Shown here: positions 1 to 5,370 of the stretch, piece after piece
How positions within the stretch are numbered: the stretch's first letter is position 1
Layout: the number at the start of each line of letters is the position of its first letter
Assembly (NCBI GenBank): GCA_036265915.1
Contig: DATAOC010000092.1
Location: forward strand, 1-10,249
DNA from: AR12 sp036265915
GTDB lineage: Bacteria; Methylomirabilota; Methylomirabilia; Rokubacteriales; CSP1-6
Length of the DNA stretch: 10,249 bases
Reading direction: 5' to 3'
The notes under the pieces: generated by a model
Told to the model about the DNA's origin: nothing
The model's input: the letters and a program-made list of their open reading frames with translations, nothing else
Databases searched by the model: none
Made by a program: the position numbers and the translations under genes

Positions 1-1
1 C

Positions 2-91
2 GGCTGCGACGACTTCGACACCAAGCCGGTGGAGCTGACGCGGCTACTCGAGAAGATCGAGGTGCTGCTAGGCCGGGCTGCGGGGCCGTGA
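2..91 (+). CDS. Response-regulator receiver (REC) domain protein, C-terminal end only
   Basis: Only the last 29 codons of this gene are inside the window; it begins before base 1. The visible peptide reads GCDDFDTKPVELTRLLEKIE followed by VLLGRAAGP. This is the usual end of a CheY-like receiver domain: an acidic patch, then the conserved Lys-Pro of the phosphorylation pocket (TKPV), then the alpha-5 helix. Because the protein stops right after that helix, the REC domain is at its C terminus, as in a single-domain regulator or a hybrid histidine kinase. I cannot tell which. Its TGA stop overlaps the GTG start of the next gene (GTGA), which implies a shared transcript and probable translational coupling with the REC-cyclase protein, so the two likely act in the same phosphorelay. 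Confidence 0.75.
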   Translation, partial: GCDDFDTKPVELTRLLEKIEVLLGRAAGP

Positions 92-1632
92 GCGTCGACC
101 CGGCCGCGCAGCTGCGTCACGAGCTTCGCACGCCGCTGAACCACATCATCGGCTACGCGGAGATGCTGCTGGAGGAACTCGAGGACGCGGGCAAGCCGGA
201 CCTCATGACCGGGCTGAGCGCGCTGCGCGGCGACGCGCGCGAGCTCCTCACTGTGCTGAACGAGGCACTGGCCCGCGGTCACGAGACCGACGTTACGGCC
301 GCCGCCGACCGGCTGCGTGCTCCGCTCGCGCGTGTGCGCTCGGCGGCAGAGGCGCTGCGGCGCCGGGCGACGGATGTCGGCGCCGCCTCCGCGACCGCCG
401 ATCTGGAGCGGATCTGCACCGCGGCCGATCAGCTCGATGCACTCCTCGGCGGGGCCACCGCGACCCGAGAGCGCGCCCGCGGATCGGTCTCGTCGCAGGC
501 CGGCGGTCGGCCAGCGTCCACCTCTCGATCGCTCATCCTCGTCGTCGACGACAACGCGGACAATCGTCAGATGCTCGCCCGGCGGCTCGGTCGGCAGGGC
601 TACGAGGTGCTGACCGTGGACGGTGGTGCCGCCGCCCTCGCGACGCTCGCGCGCACGGCGGTGGATCTCGTGCTCCTCGACGTCATGATGCCGGACCTGG
701 ATGGCTACGCGGTGCTGCGCCGGATCAAGGAGGATGCGGGGCTGCGCGACATCCCGGTGCTGATGATTTCCGCACTGGACGAGCTCGACAGCGTCGTGCG
801 CTGCATCGAGCTCGGGGCGGAGGATTACCTCGGCAAGCCGTTCGACCCGGTGCTGCTGCAGGCGCGGATCGGCGCCTGCCTCGAGAAGAAGCGGCTCCAC
901 GACCAAGAGGTGCGCCATCGGCGGGAGCTCGCCGAGCTGAACCGGACGCTCGAGCACCGTGTCGCCGAGCAGGTGGCGCAGCTCGAGCGGCTCGGCCGCC
1001 TCAAGCGCTTCTTCTCGCCGCAGCTCGCCGAGCTCATCGTCGCCGGCGGCGCCGACGATCCGCTGCGGACCCACCGCCGCGAGGTCACCGTGGTGTTCGC
1101 GGACCTCCGCGGCTTCACCGCGTTCGCCGAGACCGCCGAGCCCGAGGAGGTCATGGGCGTGCTGCGCGAGTATCACACCGCCATGGGCGCGCTGATCCTC
1201 GAGCACGAGGGCACGCTGGAGCGCTTCACCGGCGACGGAATGATGGTCTTCTTCAACGATCCGGTCGAGGTCCCCAACCCCGCCGAGCGCGCGCTGCGCA
1301 TGGTGATCGCGATGCGCGACGTGGTGGCCGGCCTCGCCGTCGGCTGGCGCAAGCGCGGCTGGGACCTCGGCCTCGGCATCGGCATCGCGCAGGGCTACGC
1401 GACGATCGGGGCCATCGGCTTCGAGGGCCGCCTCGACTACGGCGCGATCGGCACCGTCACCAACCTCGCTGCTCGGCTGTGCGGTGAGGCCGCCGCCGGC
1501 CAGATCCTCGTCTCCGCGCGCGTGGCAGCGGCGGTCGAAGGCCTCGTCGACGCGGTGGAGGTCGGCCCGCTGACGCTCAAGGGGCTGGCGCGAGCCGTAC
1601 CGACGTGGAGCGTCCGCGGCCTCCGCATCTGA
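88..1632 (+). CDS. Tandem HisKA-like hairpin / REC / class III nucleotidyl cyclase signalling protein
   Basis: A 514-residue soluble signalling protein with no signal peptide or membrane segment. Residues 8-62 form a histidine-kinase DHp (HisKA) hairpin with an H-box (HELRTPL, His11), but no HATPase domain follows, so it cannot autophosphorylate by itself. Residues 71-122 are a degenerate copy of the hairpin with Asp74 in place of the His. After a short linker comes a REC domain (about 148-265) with acidic pocket Asp154/Asp155, phosphoacceptor Asp198 in LLDVMMPD, and Lys250 in GKPF. A probable coiled-coil linker (268-305) leads to a class III cyclase domain (about 330-510). It has metal-binding Asp339 (FADLRGFT) and Asp383 (FTGDGMM) and transition-state residues Asn459 and Arg463. 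The substrate-selecting positions are unusual (Arg379 for Lys, Gly452 for Asp/Thr), so ATP versus GTP use cannot be assigned. The GTG start overlaps the preceding stop codon. I infer that phosphorylation of the REC domain controls cyclic nucleotide synthesis. Confidence 0.9.
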   Translation: MSVDPAAQLRHELRTPLNHIIGYAEMLLEELEDAGKPDLMTGLSALRGDARELLTVLNEALARGHETDVTAAADRLRAPLARVRSAAEALRRRATDVGAASATADLERICTAADQLDALLGGATATRERARGSVSSQAGGRPASTSRSLILVVDDNADNRQMLARRLGRQGYEVLTVDGGAAALATLARTAVDLVLLDVMMPDLDGYAVLRRIKEDAGLRDIPVLMISALDELDSVVRCIELGAEDYLGKPFDPVLLQARIGACLEKKRLHDQEVRHRRELAELNRTLEHRVAEQVAQLERLGRLKRFFSPQLAELIVAGGADDPLRTHRREVTVVFADLRGFTAFAETAEPEEVMGVLREYHTAMGALILEHEGTLERFTGDGMMVFFNDPVEVPNPAERALRMVIAMRDVVAGLAVGWRKRGWDLGLGIGIAQGYATIGAIGFEGRLDYGAIGTVTNLAARLCGEAAAGQILVSARVAAAVEGLVDAVEVGPLTLKGLARAVPTWSVRGLRI

Positions 1633-1668
1633 TTTCTTGACCTGCCGCCGGGCAAGTCCGTAGCGTCC

Positions 1669-2889
1669 ATGTCTATGGATGTCACGCCGGAGGTCCGGAC
1701 CCAGATCCTGCGCGACGGCATCCAGGCGTGGCGCGCGTCCGGCACGCTCACCGCCGACGACAGCGAACGGCTGCTGCGGACGCTGGCGTCCGCGCCCGCG
1801 CCGCGGCGCGCCGCCGTGAACGAGCGAAAGCTCGGCCGCGGCGTCACCATCCTCGTGAATCTTGGCGCCATTGCCCTCGGCGCCGGTCTGGTCGTGTTCT
1901 TCGCCGGCAACTGGATGGAGTTCGGACGGGCCGCGAAGATCGCCAGCCTGGTCGGCCTGACGCTGCTCTTCTACGTCGCCGGGTTCGAGCTGATCCGCGG
2001 CAGCCGCTGGGGCTTCCCCAAGCTCGGGCTCGCCCTCGTCTTCCTGGGCTGCGTGATGTTCGGCACCGACCTCGTGCTCCTGGGGTTGATGTACGACCTC
2101 ACCGCCGAGCACGCGTGGTCGCTGCTGCTGCAAGGCGCGGCCTGGCTGTCCGTCGCGTACGTCGTGCGCTCGCGGCTGGTGCTGTTTCTCGCGCTGATCG
2201 GCGTCGTCGCCTGGTTTGGCGCCGAGGTCGGCTACTGCTGGGGCGGCTACTGGCTCTACCTCGGGCGGCCCTTTCACTTCATCGGCGTCGGGGCGGCGCT
2301 GATGGCCATTGGAGGCCTGCATGGCCGGCGGGGCTGGCGCGACTTCGGCGCCGCCTGGGCGCTGGTGGGACTCCTGCTGGTCTACCTTTCGGTGCTCATC
2401 CTCTCGATCTTCGACGTCGGACGGATGTTCCGGCTCGATGCGTCGACGGCGCCCTGGCTCGTGTGGGCGCTGTTCGTCGCCCCGTACGTGCTGGCGGTGA
2501 CGGCCATGGTCGCCATCTACCTGGGCGGCGGCGCCTCCGTCGGCGACGCGCCGACGCTCCTGGTGCTCTTCCTGCTCGTGCTCGCCACGCTGGCGAGCGT
2601 GATCGCGACCACGCCGCACTCGCGGGCGGTCTGGTTCATCCTGCTGCTGAGCCTGCTCACCTCGGCCGGCATCTACGTCGGCATCGCCTGGGAGAGCGCG
2701 GTGTTCCTCAACACGAGTCTGGTGTTCTTCGCGATCAACCTGTACACGCGCTTCTACGAGTATTTCTGGGACGCCATGCCGAAGTCGCTCTTCTTCATCG
2801 TCGGCGGCGCCGCGCTCATCCTGGGCGGCGTGTGGGTCGAGCGGCTGCGCCGCCGCGTGATCCGGCAGTTCGCGGCGGCCGCCGCGTGA
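1669..2889 (+). CDS. DUF2157-type polytopic inner-membrane protein
   Basis: A 406-residue membrane protein. A cytoplasmic-looking N-terminal helical segment (residues 1-55, with RDGIQAWRASGTLTADDSERLL) precedes about 11-12 hydrophobic segments, near 59-80, 88-108, 117-140, 147-166, 169-187, 203-218, 226-247, 265-286, 295-313, 320-340, 345-360 and 371-389. The short N-terminal helical domain, the next segments (VNLGAIALGAGLVVFFAGNW) and the end pattern (NTSLVFFAINLYTRFYEYFW, then a last helix and ERLRRR) fit the DUF2157 family of predicted membrane proteins, whose function is unknown. The downstream gene overlaps by 4 nt and resembles GDYXXLXY proteins, the usual neighbours of DUF2157, which supports the call. 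I chose ATG 1669; ATG 1675, two codons later, is equally possible, and neither has a clear Shine-Dalgarno sequence. A weak promoter-like TTGACC(18)TAGCGT lies at 1637-1666, so this gene may start its own transcript. Confidence 0.8.
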   Translation: MSMDVTPEVRTQILRDGIQAWRASGTLTADDSERLLRTLASAPAPRRAAVNERKLGRGVTILVNLGAIALGAGLVVFFAGNWMEFGRAAKIASLVGLTLLFYVAGFELIRGSRWGFPKLGLALVFLGCVMFGTDLVLLGLMYDLTAEHAWSLLLQGAAWLSVAYVVRSRLVLFLALIGVVAWFGAEVGYCWGGYWLYLGRPFHFIGVGAALMAIGGLHGRRGWRDFGAAWALVGLLLVYLSVLILSIFDVGRMFRLDASTAPWLVWALFVAPYVLAVTAMVAIYLGGGASVGDAPTLLVLFLLVLATLASVIATTPHSRAVWFILLLSLLTSAGIYVGIAWESAVFLNTSLVFFAINLYTRFYEYFWDAMPKSLFFIVGGAALILGGVWVERLRRRVIRQFAAAAA

Positions 2890-4493
2890 GCGTCGTCCGC
2901 GCGGCTCGCGTCCGTCGCCCCTCGCGCGGCCTCATGTATGCGCTGGTGGCCGCACAGCTGCTGGCGCTCGCCGCCGTCATCGCTCCGCAGGAGCTGAACC
3001 GGGCGCTCGATCCCGGGACGTCGGTCGACGTCGAGCTCATCCACGCGCACGCCACGCGTGACCCGTTTCGCGGCGCGCACGTGTTCGGCGAGTCATCGCT
3101 CGATCTCGACGCGCGGGCGTTGACGCCGGCGCCCGGGCTTGTGCCCGGCGATCGCGTCGTGGTCTTCTTCACGGCCGAGCCGGTGGGGCGTCCGCGCATC
3201 TTCGCCGTCGAGCGCGGCCGGCGCGCCGCGGCATTCAGCGCCACCGGGTTCTCGGTGCCTGGGCGGATCGTGGGCGAGCGTGACGGCATTCGCGTCCCCC
3301 CGCGCGACGGCCGGCTCATCGCGCAGATCGGCACGCCGCCGCTCGCCATCGAGCTCGATCTGCCACGCTCGATTCCCGTCGACGACGCCGCCATGAGCCG
3401 ACTCACGGGTCCCGCGCTCGTCGCCGCGAGCCTGCACGGCGGGTTTCTCGGACGGCCGTACTTCGCCGACGTGCGGGTGGCCGGCCGCGCCTTCGGCCCC
3501 GAGACGCGGCTGGTGTGGGACGAGCCGAGGCAGCGGCTGCTCGTGCTCGTGCCGCGGCCGCCCTCGATGATGTCGCCGCCCGGCGCGCGCCCGTCCGCGC
3601 GCACCGATCTCTGCGTCTTCGACGCCGCGGGGAAAGAGCTGACGTCGAGCGAGATCGAGGGGCGCGTCGCCGATGCCACCGTCGCCGACGACGGACAGCT
3701 GCTCGTGCTCATGTCGGAGAGTCTGTGGCCGCAGGGGCAGCTGTCGCTGGCTCGCATCGGCGAGGGCGGGCGGGTGCTCGAGCGCACGGCGCCGATCGCG
3801 GCCGAGCGGGTGCTCGGCTTCGACGGCGCGGCCGGCGGCGTGTGGATCCTCGCCGCGCCGGGCGTGTCGCCGCCCCAGCCGCCGCACTTCGTCCAGCGCC
3901 TGACGCTCGGCGGTCTGCGAGAGCCGCGGCTCGGGCCGTTCGACTCGCGGCCGCGCGCCGTGCGCTCGGCCGGCGCCGACGTCTGGGTGGTGGAGACGGA
4001 GCGTCACCGCATCACACGCCTCGAGGCATCGACCGGGCGCCTGGTCCGCGAGTACCGCGAGCTGAACAGCCCGGCCGACGTGATGGTGGACGGCGGCACG
4101 CTCACCATCATCGAGGCGAATCGGACGCAGCTCACGCGGCTGGCCGAGGACGGCCGCGTGCTCTGGCGCGTGCCGCGCTTCCAGGGGCTCGCATGGGCGA
4201 TCCCCGAGCCGGGGACCGGAGCCGGGTGGGTTGGCGCCACCACGTTCGCGGGCGCCGTCGGCGGCGTGCTCAAAGTCGGCGCGGATGGCGCCGTGACTCG
4301 CGTGGGCGCCAGCCTGCGACCCCAGCCGCAGCAGGAGTGGCAGCACCGCGCTGCCCCCGACGCGCTGCGCGCGGCCGACGGGCGAATCTTCGTCCTCGAG
4401 CCGCAGGGGATCGCCATCCTCGGCGCCGACGGCGCCACCGCGACGCGCCTCATCGGTTTCCGGTTCCCCGGCGGCGCCCGCCTCAGGAGCTGA
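2886..4493 (+). CDS. Membrane-anchored GDYXXLXY-like protein with C-terminal beta-propeller-like repeats
   Basis: A 535-residue protein from GTG 2886, which overlaps the stop of the DUF2157 gene (GTGA). ATG 2934 (codon 17) is an alternative start. A basic N terminus is followed by one hydrophobic segment (about 17-33), a signal anchor that would place the rest outside the cytoplasm. Residues 57-160 resemble the GDYXXLXY domain: TRDPFRGAHVFGESSLDL sits where family members have a D-x-FRGDYxxLxY motif, followed by PGDRVVVFF and then VPGRIV where relatives have a short RGRV-like strand. The signature itself is degenerate (GAHVFGE in place of GDYxxLxY). From about 205 to 525 there are repeated units of about 45 residues with strand-turn-strand patterns ending in hydrophobic runs, such as DGQLLVLMSE, GGVWILAA, ADVWVVETERHRITRLE, GGTLTIIEANRTQLTRLAED and DGRIFVLE. 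These look like NHL or other six-bladed propeller repeats. Function is unknown; I infer a periplasmic binding or scaffold partner of the DUF2157 protein. Confidence 0.72.
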   Translation: MSVVRAARVRRPSRGLMYALVAAQLLALAAVIAPQELNRALDPGTSVDVELIHAHATRDPFRGAHVFGESSLDLDARALTPAPGLVPGDRVVVFFTAEPVGRPRIFAVERGRRAAAFSATGFSVPGRIVGERDGIRVPPRDGRLIAQIGTPPLAIELDLPRSIPVDDAAMSRLTGPALVAASLHGGFLGRPYFADVRVAGRAFGPETRLVWDEPRQRLLVLVPRPPSMMSPPGARPSARTDLCVFDAAGKELTSSEIEGRVADATVADDGQLLVLMSESLWPQGQLSLARIGEGGRVLERTAPIAAERVLGFDGAAGGVWILAAPGVSPPQPPHFVQRLTLGGLREPRLGPFDSRPRAVRSAGADVWVVETERHRITRLEASTGRLVREYRELNSPADVMVDGGTLTIIEANRTQLTRLAEDGRVLWRVPRFQGLAWAIPEPGTGAGWVGATTFAGAVGGVLKVGADGAVTRVGASLRPQPQQEWQHRAAPDALRAADGRIFVLEPQGIAILGADGATATRLIGFRFPGGARLRS

Positions 4494-4512
4494 GCGCCGC
4501 ACCCTGCTCGCG

Positions 4513-4538
4513 CCTCCCTGCATCTCAAGCGCAGGAGG
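4513..4538 (+). promoter_or_regulatory. Hairpin that can sequester the Shine-Dalgarno sequence of the SDR gene
   Basis: The ribosome binding site AGGAGG (4533-4538) lies 8 nt before ATG 4547 and decides that start. The stretch 4513-4521 (CCTCCCTGC) is complementary to 4531-4538 (GCAGGAGG) over 8 bp with one bulged C, leaving a 9-nt loop. If formed, the hairpin covers the whole Shine-Dalgarno sequence. The pairing is read directly from the sequence. A regulatory role is inference, and GC-rich DNA makes such pairings by chance fairly often. Confidence 0.4.
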
Positions 4539-4546
4539 ACCAGCCC

Positions 4547-5296
4547 ATGCGCAAGCTCGACGGCAAGGTCGCGGTGGTGACCGGTGCGTCGAAGGGAATC
4601 GGGGCGTCGATCGCCCGCTCGCTGGCAGCGGAAGGAGCGGCGGTCGTGGTGAACTACGCGGCCGGGAAGGACGGCGCCGAGCGTGTGGTCGCGGACATCA
4701 CGGGCGCCGGCGGCAAGGCGGTCGCCGCCCAGGCCGACGTGAGCCGCGAGGTGGACGTCCAGCGGCTGTTCGCGGAGACGATGCGCGCGTTCGGCCGCGT
4801 GGACGTGCTCGTCAACAACGCCGGTGTGTACGAGTTCGCGCCGCTCGACGCGATCAGCGAGGCGCACGTGCGTCGGCTGATCGACGTCAACGTGCTCGGG
4901 CCACTGCTCACCAGCCGCGAGGCCGCGAGGCACTTCGGCGCGCAGGGCGGCAGCATCGTGAACATCAGCTCGGTCGTCAGCACGGCGACGCCGCCGAACG
5001 CGAGCGTCTACAGCGCGACCAAGGCGGCGCTCGACGCGATGACGAAGTCGCTCGCGAAGGAGCTCGGCCCGCGCCGGATCCGCGTCAACGCGCTGAACCC
5101 CGGCATGGTGGAGACGGAGGGCTGGCGGGCGGCGGGCCTGGAGAGCAGCGACCTGCGCAAGCAGGTGGAGGCGCAGACACCGCTCGGCCGCATCGGACAG
5201 CCGCGCGACATCGCGCCGGCGGCGGTGTTCCTCGCCTCGGACGACGCGGCGTGGATCACCGGCGAGACGATTCTCGTCTCCGGCGGCCTGCGCTGA
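4547..5296 (+). CDS. FabG-like short-chain dehydrogenase/reductase (classical SDR)
   Basis: A 249-residue cytoplasmic NAD(P)-dependent oxidoreductase of the classical SDR family, of normal length. It has the Rossmann nucleotide-binding motif TGASKGIG (12-19), Asp64 of the adenine pocket, the NNAG motif (90-93), and the catalytic tetrad Asn115, Ser142, Tyr155 and Lys159 (YSATK). The late PGMVET segment (185-190) and the ending WITGETILVSGG are typical of FabG/glucose-1-dehydrogenase-like enzymes. The reaction is expected to be reversible ketone/alcohol interconversion. The substrate cannot be read from the sequence, and the enzyme is not next to fatty-acid synthesis genes, so I do not call it fabG. 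Cofactor preference is also unclear: the residues after beta-2 (VVNYAAGKDGAER) resemble NADP-using FabG relatives. The start is ATG 4547 with a strong AGGAGG site 8 nt upstream. It is separated from both neighbours by 53 and 74 nt and may be transcribed with the preceding genes. Confidence 0.92.
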   Translation: MRKLDGKVAVVTGASKGIGASIARSLAAEGAAVVVNYAAGKDGAERVVADITGAGGKAVAAQADVSREVDVQRLFAETMRAFGRVDVLVNNAGVYEFAPLDAISEAHVRRLIDVNVLGPLLTSREAARHFGAQGGSIVNISSVVSTATPPNASVYSATKAALDAMTKSLAKELGPRRIRVNALNPGMVETEGWRAAGLESSDLRKQVEAQTPLGRIGQPRDIAPAAVFLASDDAAWITGETILVSGGLR

Positions 5297-5330
5297 TCGG
5301 TCCGACCGAGCGATCCAGCCCGGCGAGATA

Positions 5331-5351
5331 AAGGAGGGCCCCGGCACGGGG
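5331..5351 (+). promoter_or_regulatory. Decoy-like AAGGAGGG followed by a small GC hairpin in the top6B leader
   Basis: AAGGAGGG at 5331-5338 is a strong Shine-Dalgarno-like sequence with no ATG or GTG at a usable distance after it. It is followed directly by CCCCG-GCA-CGGGG (5339-5351), a 5-bp GC stem with a 3-nt loop, then GTTTG. The T run is too short for a convincing intrinsic terminator of the upstream SDR gene. GATAAA at 5327-5332 could be a weak -10 element, but no good -35 sits at normal spacing. The motifs are seen directly; their role is not known. Confidence 0.3.
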
Positions 5352-5353
5352 GT

Positions 5354-5363
5354 TTGATATCAA
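5354..5363. promoter_or_regulatory. AT-rich perfect palindrome TTGATATCAA upstream of top6B
   Basis: TTGATATCAA is a perfect 10-bp palindrome with 8 A/T bases, in surroundings of about 70% G+C. It ends inside the AAGGAGGT ribosome binding site of top6B, 7 bases before the ATG. With no central loop it would not make an RNA hairpin on its own, so a dimeric DNA-binding protein site is the more natural reading. That reading is an inference from one short site. Confidence 0.3.
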
Positions 5364-5369
5364 GGAGGT
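5362..5369 (+). promoter_or_regulatory. Ribosome binding site of top6B with very short spacing
   Basis: AAGGAGGT matches eight bases of the anti-Shine-Dalgarno sequence, but only TT separates AAGGAGG from ATG 5371, closer than the usual 5-9 nt. In-frame alternatives are GTG 5383 and ATG 5398, which lie farther away than ideal. ATG 5371 remains the simplest choice, with the exact start uncertain by up to nine codons. Confidence 0.55.
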
Positions 5370-5370
5370 T

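Noticed and set aside
1637..1666. TTGACC(18)TAGCGT as a promoter for the DUF2157 gene
   Set aside because: The -10 matches only three of six bases and the start of transcription would fall inside the first codons. Too weak to list as a feature.
1728..2885. Extension of the propeller gene upstream through the DUF2157 gene (a 921-codon frame is open from 1728)
   Set aside because: The extra N-terminal part is Arg/Ala-rich shadow sequence of the DUF2157 gene. The real start is GTG 2886 (or ATG 2934), just before the hydrophobic anchor.
3093..4523. 476-codon minus-strand open frame opposite the GDYXXLXY/propeller gene
   Set aside because: No domain, composition dominated by Arg/Ala/Gly/Pro/His, and no ribosome binding site. 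The + strand protein has a membrane anchor, repeat structure and a GTGA junction.
3515..4546. Extension of the SDR upstream in the same frame
   Set aside because: It gives an Arg-rich nonsense region over the propeller gene. ATG 4547 has a strong AGGAGG site and starts exactly at the normal SDR N terminus.
5339..5356. CCCCG-GCA-CGGGG followed by GTTTG as an intrinsic terminator of the SDR gene
   Set aside because: The stem is only 5 bp and the T run is only three bases. Kept as a leader hairpin of uncertain role.
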